Of a stretch of DNA of 64,000 nucleotides, positions 34,492 through 42,929 are shown piece by piece (the first letter of the stretch is position 1; each line of letters starts with the position of its first letter). Location of the stretch: the NCBI RefSeq assembly GCF_004804315.1, contig NZ_SRXX01000018.1:1-64000 (forward strand), written 5' to 3'. The notes under the pieces are model-generated. The model had not been told where the DNA came from. It did no database searches and worked only from the letters and a program-made list of their open reading frames with translations. The position numbers were made by a program, and so were the translations under genes. This stretch comes from Flagellimonas onchidii (lineage in GTDB: Bacteria; Bacteroidota; Bacteroidia; Flavobacteriales; Flavobacteriaceae).

Positions 34492-35307
34492 CTATTTATA
34501 GAAAGCAGCGGAAAGTGCCATGTTTTCGTTCCCTAAAAATTCCTTTGGGCTAATACCTGTAAACTCCTTAAAGTCCTTGATAAAATGTGCCTGGTCGTAG
34601 TACTCATTTTCGTAAGCAATATTGGTAAGGCTTTCCCCTTCTTTGTTCAACAACATTTTTAAAGCACTCTGTAATCGAATTACCTTGCCCAATTGTTTTG
34701 GACTCATGCCTATTTGCTTGGCGAAGTTTCTTTCCAGTTGTCTTCTTTTGGACGGATTTTCTTTTAGGATGGCATTTATAGAGGTGTTGCCCCTGGTTTC
34801 CAAGAGCGCATCTACGGTAGATTTTACAATAGTGTCCACGGTGGCCGTTTCATTCAGTCTTTTTAGCAGAAACTCTTCAACAATTGCTATCCGTTGTTGG
34901 GTGTCCGTGCCTCTAATGATTTTCTGTTCAAATTTTGTAGCTACTTCTTCTCCAAACAAGGCTTTAATAGGTGTTTCCTTATTGGCTAAGGTTTTAATGG
35001 GCACCGAAACAAAATTGGCAAAACCGTAGGGATAAAAACTGACGGAAAAAGAGTTAACATACCCAGTGGGTTCTACATAAAAAGGCTCAAGCGTCTGCCC
35101 CAGAACAAATGCTCGGGGTTGAAGGATAAAATTGCTTCCCGTGGTGTAGCGTTTGATGTCGTCCCCAAAGATAAATGCCATTTCAATTTTACCATCCGGG
35201 ATTATCCGTTGTCTTTGAGCCTCGTCAGCCGCAGGGACTTCCAAGGTCCAATAGCAACTGACTAGGGATTCTAAATCGGGATGGGGTTGATAGGTTTGGT
35301 AGTTCAT
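34492..35307 (-). CDS. AraC-family transcriptional regulator
   Basis: 271 residues. The N-terminal domain (YQPHPDLESLVSCYWTLEVP, IIPDGKIEMAFIFGDD) is the DUF6597-like sensor seen in many Bacteroidota AraC regulators. The C-terminal two-helix-turn-helix domain spans about 165-265 (RQLERNFAKQIGMSPKQLGKVIRLQ, YDQAHFIKDFKEFTGISPKEFL). It presumably controls a nearby gene in response to a small molecule, which is not known. Its ATG overlaps the stop of the broken GNAT gene by four bases (ATGA), so the two were one transcript. Confidence 0.9.
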   Translation of the reverse strand: MNYQTYQPHPDLESLVSCYWTLEVPAADEAQRQRIIPDGKIEMAFIFGDDIKRYTTGSNFILQPRAFVLGQTLEPFYVEPTGYVNSFSVSFYPYGFANFVSVPIKTLANKETPIKALFGEEVATKFEQKIIRGTDTQQRIAIVEEFLLKRLNETATVDTIVKSTVDALLETRGNTSINAILKENPSKRRQLERNFAKQIGMSPKQLGKVIRLQSALKMLLNKEGESLTNIAYENEYYDQAHFIKDFKEFTGISPKEFLGNENMALSAAFYK

Positions 35308-35855
35308 TCTTCGTTGTTCAAATCCGTTGCTAAAATAGCGTAATGAAAATTATCCGACCAGCCATCTTTTAAGGGCAACACTTTTCTTTTTCTGCCCTCT
35401 CGGGTCATTCCCGCTTTTTCCAAGACACGGATACTGCCCAGGTTTTCCACTGCACAGCCTGCTTCAATACGGTGCAAACCAAGTTCACCAAAACCAAACT
35501 CCAAAATTCGGTTCAGGCACTCCGTAGCATAGCCCTTGCCCCAAAAATTGGAATGTAGCTTATACCATACCTCCGCAATTCTAAATTTGGGCATCCCTAA
35601 ATTTAAGGCGACAAGACCAATAAAGTCTTCGCTTTCGGCTTGTTCAATTTTGAAGGTGAAGTTTGTGTTGTTTCCTGAATTGTTTTTTTCGATTCACCCA
35701 GTAATAATGTTTTTAGTCTCGTCAATGTTTTTTGGAATGCCCAACGTATTGAATTTGTCCGTCTCGGGCAGCGAATGCAGTTCATGAATGTTCTCTAAAT
35801 CGTCCAAAGTAATTGGACCAATCAAGAGTCTTTCTGTTTCAAGTCTTAAGTTCAT
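35304..35855 (-). pseudogene. GNAT N-acetyltransferase gene interrupted by one in-frame TGA
   Basis: One reading frame of 184 codons from ATG 35855 to the stop at 35304 encodes a RimJ/RimL-type acetyltransferase: MNLRLETERLLIGPITLDDL, LPETDKFNTLGIPKNIDET, then ...FIGLVALNLGMPKFRIAEVW, GKGYATECLNRILEFGF and the acetyl-CoA loop. Codon 54 (35694-35696) is TGA where the family normally has Trp in a xWIEE-like segment, so a single TGG to TGA change explains it. The two halves otherwise keep the same frame. The downstream half alone (ATG at 35594) holds the acetyl-CoA site but lacks the N-terminal strands. Recent loss, or read-through, are possible. Confidence 0.85.
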
Positions 35856-35906
35856 TAATTCTGCAACTTGCTATAAAGTTACAGTAATGTTTTTAAGACT
35901 CTACTT

Positions 35907-36302
35907 TTATAGTTCCTGTACCAACTGGATATTATTACCGCAGGTATCATTAAAAACTGCAACTTTTACCGTTCCCATTGCAGTTGGCTTTACACTAAAC
36001 TGTACTTCAAGATCAATAAGTCGCTCATACTCTTTTTGAACATCATCAACATTAAACTGGGTATATGGAATTCCTGCTTCCATTAATGCGTCTTGATACA
36101 CTTTTGAGGGTTCAAAATGATTTGGGGCCGGCTCTAACAAAACTTCAGGTCCGTCTTGCGCTTCTTTGGATACAAGGGTCAACCATCGATTGCCCTCTCC
36201 CAAGGGAACATCACGCTTTTTGATAAAGCCTAATTTTTCAGTGTAGAATTCTAGCGCTTTTTGCTGATCTCTTACAGGAATGCTTAATACGGATACTTTC
36301 AT
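35907..36302 (-). CDS. VOC-family protein (glyoxalase/bleomycin-resistance-like)
   Basis: 131 residues, a single complete VOC unit pair: VSVLSIPVRDQQKALEFYTEKLGF at the start and VKVAVFNDTCGNNIQLVQ at the end. Cytosolic. Such proteins bind metals or small toxins, but substrate cannot be read from sequence. Likely transcribed with the AraC gene at 36347 upstream (44-base gap), which could be its regulator. Confidence 0.85.
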   Translation of the reverse strand: MKVSVLSIPVRDQQKALEFYTEKLGFIKKRDVPLGEGNRWLTLVSKEAQDGPEVLLEPAPNHFEPSKVYQDALMEAGIPYTQFNVDDVQKEYERLIDLEVQFSVKPTAMGTVKVAVFNDTCGNNIQLVQEL

Positions 36303-36346
36303 GCTGTTATTTGTTAGAAATGAAGCGCCAAAGTTCTAAAATCCAA

Positions 36347-36739
36347 CTATTGCATACTTCTTGAAAGTTGCTCTTTTTGATATTTGTATGGTGACTTACC
36401 TGTTTTTCTTTTGAACAAGGTGCTAAAAGACCCAAGACTTTCAAACCCAACAGCAAAGCAGGTTTCGGTAACAGACATTCCATCTACTAAATGTTCTTTC
36501 GCCTTTTCAATTCGCTTATCAATAACATATTGGGCAGGGGTTAGTCCGTAATATTTTTTGAACAAGCGCAACAAATGATATTTTGATATGGATTGAGCGT
36601 TGGCCAGCACATCTAAATTCAAATCGGATTCATAATTGTTGTCCAAATATTGCCGCGTTCTTATAATTGCGTTGATTTGCGGTTGGTTAGCATAAACAAT
36701 CCGGCCGATTCTATGTATTTCCTTTTCGTAAAATGTCAT
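36347..36739 (-). CDS. Short AraC-type DNA-binding protein
   Basis: 130 residues consisting almost only of the AraC/XylS helix-turn-helix domain (about 20-125: LDVLANAQSISKYHLLRLFKKYYGLTPAQYVIDKRIEKA and CFAVGFESLGSFSTLFKRKTGKSP). There is no sensory domain, so it may act alone or be regulated by its level, as with MarA/SoxS-type regulators. It precedes a VOC gene on the same strand, its probable target or operon partner. Confidence 0.88.
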   Translation of the reverse strand: MTFYEKEIHRIGRIVYANQPQINAIIRTRQYLDNNYESDLNLDVLANAQSISKYHLLRLFKKYYGLTPAQYVIDKRIEKAKEHLVDGMSVTETCFAVGFESLGSFSTLFKRKTGKSPYKYQKEQLSRSMQ

Positions 36740-36831
36740 TCTTTACTACTTCGAGATTTATAAAGTTAACCATAATACGCGTTTGAACACTTTATTTGTT
36801 TTTCATCATCCGAATATTATTCATCAGAGAT

Positions 36832-37593
36832 TTATTTTTCCCTTATAACTTCCTCTATTGGTTTTCCATTTTCATAAACAACCAATTTCTCAACTTTCCC
36901 TTTATTTTTTATAAACCTGATTTGAATATTATTCTGGTTCAAATAGAAAGTATTCTCGGTTTCAGCAAGCATTTCGGAACTCCACACTTCTTTTTTGTCC
37001 ACTAAATCGGTCATCCTAAGAATTTCTCCTTCTTTTTTTATGTTAACTATTCTATCAGGGGCTTTGTAATTTCCTTCATATAACCTCAAGGTTTCATCAT
37101 CCAACTGAATTTTCCCGTATGGAATGTGATCATAACTTATTGTTCTTGCCAGTTTCCATTCCTTGTTGTCCAATCTCCAAATACTTGTGAATTTAGCTTT
37201 TGAAATAGGTTTAGTTGTATTGTCATCCATTACCAAATGAAAAATATGTTCTCCACTTTCAATAGCCCCATAATTATGGATTGGATATACTTCAAGGCTT
37301 CCATTTATAAGCTTTCTTTTTATTTGCTGTCTTTCTCGTTGTTCCCCACAAAACAGGTTCATGGATTTCATTTCGTTCCCTTTGGAAACAGTTAAGCCTT
37401 GTTTGTCATGATAAAACTCATAATCAAAAGCTAAAAAGGATTCATACTTTTCAAGGTCGCAATCATTTAGTGCTTTAAAAAAAGTGCTATCGAGTTTTGA
37501 AATGGTGTTATAAAGCTCTCCGCTTTTTTGAGCATAGCTCTTTGTACACAAAAAACTTAAAATACATAGGCAGCCTAAACGTGTTATTTTCAT
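36832..37593 (-). CDS. Secreted DUF4440-like (NTF2-fold) protein
   Basis: 253 residues. A signal peptide (ITRLGCLCILSFLCTKSYAQ) precedes an NTF2-like region (about 30-155: ISKLDSTFFKALNDCDLEKYESFLAFDYEFYHDK, with FTSIWRLDNKEWKLAR) resembling the DUF4440/SnoaL group. The last 90 residues form a beta-rich extra domain (YEGNYKAPDRIVNIKKEGEILRMTD). Role unknown; such proteins appear as periplasmic binding or catalytic modules. A 22-base gap separates it from the acetyltransferase downstream of 38059. Confidence 0.8.
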   Translation of the reverse strand: MKITRLGCLCILSFLCTKSYAQKSGELYNTISKLDSTFFKALNDCDLEKYESFLAFDYEFYHDKQGLTVSKGNEMKSMNLFCGEQRERQQIKRKLINGSLEVYPIHNYGAIESGEHIFHLVMDDNTTKPISKAKFTSIWRLDNKEWKLARTISYDHIPYGKIQLDDETLRLYEGNYKAPDRIVNIKKEGEILRMTDLVDKKEVWSSEMLAETENTFYLNQNNIQIRFIKNKGKVEKLVVYENGKPIEEVIREK

Positions 37594-37615
37594 TTGCTTC
37601 TTTACTAGGGTTGTT

Positions 37616-38059
37616 TTATCCTTTTTTCACCATCCGAATATGCGGAATGTCGTCCTCCAAATACTCCTTACCCTGAACAACAAAGCCCAGATTTGTATAA
37701 AACTTTAAAAGATAGGTTTGTCCGGAAAGTTCTATGGTGCTTTTTGGGAAGCTTTTTCGGATTTCATCCATAGAAGTCTGCATTATTATTTTGCCATAAC
37801 CGTATTTACGTTCTTCTTTGGCAACCACTACTCTTCCGATACTGGCATTTTCAAAATAATCCCCTGGCTTAAAAATGCGGGTGTAGGCCGCCACTTTTCC
37901 ATTTTTGGTGCCTACTACATGTATTGCTTTTTCATCTTTGCCATCCAAATCCTGATATACACAGTCTTGCTCTACTACAAAAACTTCGCTTCGCAACTGC
38001 AAGATTTGGTACAGTTCTTTTGTGGTCAGTTTATCAAAAGTTTTTATTGAAATTTCCAT
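37616..38059 (-). CDS. ElaA-like GNAT acetyltransferase
   Basis: 147 residues, full-length single GNAT domain. The N-terminus ELYQILQLRSEVFVVEQDCVYQDLDGKD is the hallmark of the ElaA group. VAAYTRIF, IGRVVVAKEERKYGYGKIIM forms the acetyl-CoA pyrophosphate loop (Q/R-x-x-G-x-G/A), and FYTNLGFVVQGKEYLEDDIPHIRM closes the fold. Substrate unknown. Its ATG touches the stop of the CDF transporter gene (one base shared at 38059), so they are probably one operon. Confidence 0.88.
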   Translation of the reverse strand: MEISIKTFDKLTTKELYQILQLRSEVFVVEQDCVYQDLDGKDEKAIHVVGTKNGKVAAYTRIFKPGDYFENASIGRVVVAKEERKYGYGKIIMQTSMDEIRKSFPKSTIELSGQTYLLKFYTNLGFVVQGKEYLEDDIPHIRMVKKG

Positions 38060-38976
38060 TAATCTTGAACTATTACACTTTTGGAATCACATTTATCAAA
38101 CTCCGGTTGAATGTTCACATGGTTGATTCCGTGCTTATGGTACACATGTTCTTCAATATCTACAAGAATCTTATCGAACTCGGATAGTTTGATATCCTCC
38201 TTAAAATCGATATGCGCTTCCAAATGGATTTCTTCTTCATTCAATTGCCAAATATGTACATGGTGAACATTCTTTACTGGTTTCAACGTACAAATGGATT
38301 CAACAATTTCTTTTACTTCAATGGATTTAGGTGTAAATAACATGAGAACCTTTGTGGATTCCTTTAGTAAATCGTAACCCATATAAATCAGGTATACCCC
38401 TATAGCCATGGTCAAAGCAGCATCAACCCAATAAATCTGGAAGAATTTCATCAATAGGCCCCCTACCAACACCGCTACGGAAGCCATCATATCTGTAAGT
38501 AGATGCAAATAGGCAGATTTCATATTCATATTGTCTTCAGAATCCTTTTTTAACAACAGAACACTGAACCCATTGCCCAAAATGGCTATCAATGATAACC
38601 AAATTACCAAATTGGAACCTATTTCCTGCGGGTCAAAAAATCGTTCCACCGCCTCAATCATCAAAATAACAGCTACAACCATTAAAGTTGCTGCATTTAT
38701 AAATGCAGCCAAAATTTCGGCTCGTTTGTATCCAAATGTTTTGTTCTTCGAGGCTTTCTTTTTTCCCAACAATGCGGCCACATAACTTATAATCAAGGAG
38801 AGTACATCACTAAAGTTGTGAAGCGCATCTGATAACAGCGCAAGACTGCCAGAAATAAGTCCACCGATTACCTGAGAAACGGTAATGGCTATATTAAGAA
38901 CAATGGAGATGAGAAGATTTCTTCCCTTTAAATCATTATGGGAGTGTTGGTGGCCATGATGATGATGGTGACCCAT
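38059..38976 (-). CDS. Cation diffusion facilitator (Zn/Co/Cd efflux)
   Basis: 305 residues. His-rich start (MGHHHHHGHQHSH), six membrane helices within about 20-200, with ALLSDALHNFSDVLSL on helix 2 and HLLTDMMASVAVLVG on helix 5 carrying the metal-binding His/Asp residues. A cytosolic domain from about 210 to the end contains the regulatory metal sites (HVHIWQLNEEEIHLEAHI). It exports Zn2+ and related ions in exchange for protons. It lies 11 bases after rpiB on the same strand. Confidence 0.93.
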   Translation of the reverse strand: MGHHHHHGHQHSHNDLKGRNLLISIVLNIAITVSQVIGGLISGSLALLSDALHNFSDVLSLIISYVAALLGKKKASKNKTFGYKRAEILAAFINAATLMVVAVILMIEAVERFFDPQEIGSNLVIWLSLIAILGNGFSVLLLKKDSEDNMNMKSAYLHLLTDMMASVAVLVGGLLMKFFQIYWVDAALTMAIGVYLIYMGYDLLKESTKVLMLFTPKSIEVKEIVESICTLKPVKNVHHVHIWQLNEEEIHLEAHIDFKEDIKLSEFDKILVDIEEHVYHKHGINHVNIQPEFDKCDSKSVIVQD

Positions 38977-38987
38977 ACGCCATTGAA

Positions 38988-39419
38988 TTATCTACACGCA
39001 ACTTTTTCAACCCTTCTTTCATGTCTGCCACCTTCAAATTGAGTTTTCAAAAATGTTTCAACCATATCCAATGCCTGTGGCAAAGCAATAAAACGAGCAG
39101 GAAGGCTTAGAATATTGGCATTGTTATGTTCTCTTGCCAAAACAGTGATTTCTTTGTTCCAACATAATGCGCTTCTTACCTTTTGATATTTGTTAGTGGT
39201 CATGTTGGCACCATTACCTGTTCCACAAATTACAATTCCCATATCGACATTTCCATTTTCAATGTCTTTTGCAACGGGATGCGCAAAATCAGGGTAATCT
39301 ACACTGTCAGTGCCATCAGTGCCGTAGTTTACAACCTCAATTCCCTTAGATTTCAATAATCCCATAATAGCCAATTTATAATCGGTTCCTGCGTGATCAT
39401 TGCCTATTGCTATTTTCAT
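38988..39419 (-). CDS. rpiB: Ribose-5-phosphate isomerase B
   Basis: 143 residues from ATG 39419; the open frame extends 18 codons upstream, but those include the promoter box, and MKIAIGNDHAGTDYK is the conserved RpiB start. The enzyme interconverts ribose 5-phosphate and ribulose 5-phosphate in the pentose phosphate pathway. Motifs: NDHAG, YGTDGTDSVDYPDFA, and the catalytic Cys in VICGTGNGANM (about residue 66). RpiB lies at one edge of the AT-rich intergenic region shared with rnr. Confidence 0.94.
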   Translation of the reverse strand: MKIAIGNDHAGTDYKLAIMGLLKSKGIEVVNYGTDGTDSVDYPDFAHPVAKDIENGNVDMGIVICGTGNGANMTTNKYQKVRSALCWNKEITVLAREHNNANILSLPARFIALPQALDMVETFLKTQFEGGRHERRVEKVACR

Positions 39420-39445
39420 GGTTTCAAATTTGATTTTACATTTTA

Positions 39446-39473
39446 CAAAGGTACAATTCTTTTGATGGAGCAA
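39446..39473 (-). promoter_or_regulatory. rpiB promoter
   Basis: On the minus strand TTG (39473-39471), 17 bases, then TACCTTTG (39453-39446): an exact fit to the Bacteroidota TTG / TAnnTTTG promoter. It ends 26 bases before the preferred ATG and supports that start over the longer frame. Confidence 0.6.
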
Positions 39474-40012
39474 TGTTGATAATAATCAGTAAAAAATTAT
39501 ATAAAACTAGTTATCAGATACTTACAAATTCATATAAATTGTTGATCAATTCTTTAAAAGTTGAATAAACTAAATTTTGATTTTTTAAGTTATTCTAGTA
39601 ATGCAGATAATTTTTATACGATAGCATAGCAATCAATAAAAAATTAATCAACCTTAATCACCGATTTATCGAAGGTAATTAACATTAAATCCATATTAAG
39701 TTTTCAAAAAAATCATGTTGAAAACAGTTATTAAAAATCGTTCATAAAAAATCTAATGTTCTGATTTATACTTTTCTTACGTCTGGAAAAATTGTGGACA
39801 AAATCTTCTTCTTGTTCAAGGCAAATTTTTCAGGAAAAAATTATTCCACATTTCAACATACCATCATCATAACCATTTTTATAAATTTTAAAAAAGAAGA
39901 AAAAAGTATATATGATATAAATGTTGATAAAGTTGACTCCTTTTGATAATAGATTTAATTCTTGCATACCTCAAGGAGATTAATTTGTATTTTTCAGCAA
40001 ACTAAGATGTAA
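39474..40012. other. Gene-free AT-rich region with DnaA-box-like 9-mers, candidate replication origin
   Basis: No open frame or RNA gene is visible in this stretch between divergent rpiB and rnr. It is unusually AT-rich with long A and T runs. It holds two identical TGTTGATAA 9-mers (39474-39482 and 39922-39930), TGTGGACAA (39793-39801), TGTTGAAAA (39716-39724), TTATTCCACA (39841-39850) and TTGTTGATCAA near 39540. TGTGGATAA/TTATCCACA is the general DnaA box; the listed sites deviate from it by one or two bases. It could be the chromosome origin or an ordinary AT-rich promoter region; the former is inference. Confidence 0.4.
39962..39987 (+). promoter_or_regulatory. Candidate rnr promoter
   Basis: TTG at 39962-39964, 16 bases, then TAATTTG at 39981-39987, which is one base short of TAnnTTTG. 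It leaves a leader of roughly 20 bases before the rnr ATG. Confidence 0.35.
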
Positions 40013-42211
40013 ATGTCTAGGAAAAAGAAGCGAGCCAGAAGTCAACGGAAGAATGAGATTACCAAAGGCATTTTTACGATTCTCGAAAAAGAACCTTCTA
40101 AATCTTTCAACTACAAACAAATAGCTGCCAAACTTGGTATAAAGGAGACTAAGGATAGAAATGATCTTATAAAACGTTTAGGGCAGCTTAAAGCAAGTGA
40201 TCGGATTTTGGAAGTGGAAAGAGGGAGGTATAAAAAGAAACCTTCACTCCACACTTATTTTACAGGCACGGTAGATTTGACTACAAGTGGAAACGCTTAT
40301 GTCATTATCGAGGATATGGAAGATGATGTGTTTGTCCCATATAATAAGTTGAACAAGGCTTTTCACGGTGACAGTGTAGAGGTATTTTTAAAACCTAAAA
40401 GAAATGGTAAACGGCCTGAAGGGGAAATTGCCAAAGTTCTGGAAAGAAGAAAGAAATCCTATGTTGGTATTGTTGAGAAGCAAAAAACCTTTGCTTTTGT
40501 AAGACCTTCTGACCCAAAAATGTATACGGATATTTTTGTTCCCATTGAAAAACTGAAAAAAGCGAAAGATGGGGATAAGGTATTGGTAGATTTGGGTGAT
40601 TGGCCCACAGATGCTGATTCTCCATATGGTGAGGTTACTCAGATTTTAGGAAAGCCAGGAGAGCATGATACGGAAATACATTCCATTCTGGCTGAGTATG
40701 GACTCCCTTATGAATTTCCGTATGAGGTAGAACAGTTTGCGCAAAAATTGGATACTTCAATTAAAGAATCTGAGATTGCCAACAGAAGGGATATGCGTGA
40801 GATACTTACCTTCACCATAGATCCAAAAGATGCCAAGGATTTTGATGATGCCCTTTCTTTTCAAAAATTGGAAAATGGCAACTACGAAGTTGGAATTCAT
40901 ATCGCTGATGTATCCCATTATGTGCAGCCGAACACTATTCTTGAAGATGAAGCCTACGAACGGGCAACCTCTGTTTATTTGGTGGATAGGGTAGTTCCTA
41001 TGTTACCTGAAATCTTGTCGAACAATGCCTGTTCCCTTCGACCGAATGAAGAGAAGTACACTTTTTCGGCGATTTTTGAGATGGATGAAAAGGCCCAATT
41101 GGTAAATCAATGGTTTGGAAGAACAGCAATAAATTCCGACGAACGATTTGCCTATGAAGAAGCACAACATATTATTGAAACAGGGGAAAAGAAAATACCT
41201 GAAGAAATTTCGATAAGAGATGGTGCTTATGTGGTTTCCGATGATGTGGTTGAAGCCATTTTGATTTTTGACAGGCTTGCCAAAATTATGCGCCAGCAAA
41301 GAATGGATGAAGGCGCCATTTCTTTTGATAAAATTGAGGTTAGATTTAATTTGAATGAAGCAAACGAACCTGAGAGTGTATATTTCAAAGAAGCAAAGGA
41401 TGCCAATAAGCTTATTGAAGAATTTATGCTGTTGGCCAATAGAAAGGTGGCTGAATTCATTGGGAAGCAGAAAAAGACCTTTGTGTATCGAATACACGAC
41501 GAACCGGATGAAGAAAAATTAATAGCCTTAAATGGGGTTATTTCCAGATTTGGTCATAGTATAAACCTTAAGGATAGAAAGAGCATTAATACTTCCCTGA
41601 ACAAGCTTCTGGAAGATGTAAAAGGCAAGAAAGAACAGAATTTGGTGGATACCTTGGCCATAAGAAGTATGAGCAAAGCTATTTATACTACTGAAAATAT
41701 TGGCCATTATGGTCTTGGTTTTGAGTATTATACCCATTTTACATCACCTATACGAAGGTATCCTGATGTAATGGTGCACCGTTTGCTCCAACATTATTTG
41801 GATGGCGGAAAACTTCCCAAACCAGTTCAGTATGAAGAAAAGTGTAAACATTCTTCCGATATGGAATTATTGACGGCCAATGCAGAAAGAGATTCGACCA
41901 AATATATGCAGATTAAGTTCATGGAGGACCATAGGGACAAAAAGTTTCTTGGCGTAATATCTGGAGTTACCGAATGGGGTATTTATGTGGAAATTTTGGA
42001 GAACAAATGTGAAGGTATGGTAAGGATTCGCGATATTCGAGATGATTATTATGTTTTTGATGAACGCCAGTTTGCAATAGTTGGGGAACGATATAATCGT
42101 ATGTATCAATTAGGTGATGAGGTGTATGTAATAGTAAAGGATACGGATTTAGTAAAACGCCATTTAGATTTTTCTTTATTGGGCAAAAAAGAGAAGGTTA
42201 CTTTGGAATAA
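40013..42211 (+). CDS. rnr: Ribonuclease R
   Basis: 732 residues, family length. A 3'-5' exoribonuclease that degrades structured RNA. Domain order: basic N-terminus (MSRKKKRARSQRKN) with a winged-helix region (about 15-65), two cold-shock OB folds (about 70-220), the RNB catalytic domain (about 230-580) with DPKDAKDFDDALS carrying the metal-binding Asp residues and later HIADVSHYV and THFTSPIRRYPDVMVHR, then a C-terminal S1 domain (about 640-725: GVISGVTEWGIYVEILENKCEG). Complete and unremarkable. The coding strand is clearly G-rich compared with plus-strand genes at the left of the window. Confidence 0.96.
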   Translation: MSRKKKRARSQRKNEITKGIFTILEKEPSKSFNYKQIAAKLGIKETKDRNDLIKRLGQLKASDRILEVERGRYKKKPSLHTYFTGTVDLTTSGNAYVIIEDMEDDVFVPYNKLNKAFHGDSVEVFLKPKRNGKRPEGEIAKVLERRKKSYVGIVEKQKTFAFVRPSDPKMYTDIFVPIEKLKKAKDGDKVLVDLGDWPTDADSPYGEVTQILGKPGEHDTEIHSILAEYGLPYEFPYEVEQFAQKLDTSIKESEIANRRDMREILTFTIDPKDAKDFDDALSFQKLENGNYEVGIHIADVSHYVQPNTILEDEAYERATSVYLVDRVVPMLPEILSNNACSLRPNEEKYTFSAIFEMDEKAQLVNQWFGRTAINSDERFAYEEAQHIIETGEKKIPEEISIRDGAYVVSDDVVEAILIFDRLAKIMRQQRMDEGAISFDKIEVRFNLNEANEPESVYFKEAKDANKLIEEFMLLANRKVAEFIGKQKKTFVYRIHDEPDEEKLIALNGVISRFGHSINLKDRKSINTSLNKLLEDVKGKKEQNLVDTLAIRSMSKAIYTTENIGHYGLGFEYYTHFTSPIRRYPDVMVHRLLQHYLDGGKLPKPVQYEEKCKHSSDMELLTANAERDSTKYMQIKFMEDHRDKKFLGVISGVTEWGIYVEILENKCEGMVRIRDIRDDYYVFDERQFAIVGERYNRMYQLGDEVYVIVKDTDLVKRHLDFSLLGKKEKVTLE

Positions 42212-42245
42212 AATTTGTTATCAATTGATTTTCAATTTATAACCA

Positions 42246-42926
42246 ATGAAAACAAAATATTTTTTTCTTGTATTTCTTTCGCTTCAAGTTGTTATATCGC
42301 AAAGCGATAAGATAACTCATGAGTTAGATAATTTTATCGAGGTTAAAGGTTTTGATGGACTTTCGATTAACCTAGTAAAGTCCAATACAAATAGGGCGGT
42401 AATTACAGGAGCCAACACAAATAAAGTTGCCGTAGTGAACAATGATGGGGTGTTAAAACTCCGAATGGAAATTGATAAAATGTTCAGTGGATATAGAACT
42501 TTTATTGATTTGTTTTATACGGAAGAACTAAAAGTTATAGATGTAAACGAGGATGCACGAATAGCTTCTGAAGATGTTTTTGAACAAGAGATTTTGGATG
42601 TTAGAGCTCAAGAAGGAGGGGAATTGGTGCTAAAATGCCAAACCGAGCAACTTCTGGTCAAAAGTGTAACTGGAGGAGAAATTGAGGTTAGTGGATTTTC
42701 TGATAATCAAGACATCATTATCAATACCGGTGGTTCTTATAATGGAAAAGCATTTAAAACAAAATTTACCACTATTGCAGTGAATGCTGGAGGAAATGCC
42801 GAAATATATGCCACAGATTATGTGAAGGCCAATGTAAAGGCAGGAGGAGAGGTTTTGGTATATGGAAATCCGATAAAAATGGATGAAAAGAAAGTTTTTG
42901 GTGGAAAAATCAAACGCATGGAATAA
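42246..42926 (+). CDS. Head-GIN-domain (DUF2807) secreted protein
   Basis: 226 residues. A signal peptide (MKTKYFFLVFLSLQVVISQS) followed by a repetitive beta-helical domain of the DUF2807 type: LVLKCQTEQLLVKSVTGGEIEVSGFSDNQDIIINTGGSYNGK and VNAGGNAEIYATDYVKANVKAGGEVLVYG. These proteins are periplasmic or surface-located beta-solenoids of unknown function. It lies 34 bases after rnr and four bases before the LysE-like gene, so they probably share transcription. Confidence 0.88.
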   Translation: MKTKYFFLVFLSLQVVISQSDKITHELDNFIEVKGFDGLSINLVKSNTNRAVITGANTNKVAVVNNDGVLKLRMEIDKMFSGYRTFIDLFYTEELKVIDVNEDARIASEDVFEQEILDVRAQEGGELVLKCQTEQLLVKSVTGGEIEVSGFSDNQDIIINTGGSYNGKAFKTKFTTIAVNAGGNAEIYATDYVKANVKAGGEVLVYGNPIKMDEKKVFGGKIKRME

Positions 42927-42929
42927 GAT

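Noticed and set aside
39420..39473. Upstream extension of RpiB (18 codons from 39473)
   Set aside because: It overlaps the TTG-17-TACCTTTG promoter, and the RpiB family starts at MKIAIGNDHAG.
39474..40012. Small RNA or CRISPR-like array in the rpiB-rnr gap
   Set aside because: No regular spacing of repeats and no strong stem-loop with T-run; the 9-mers are irregularly placed.
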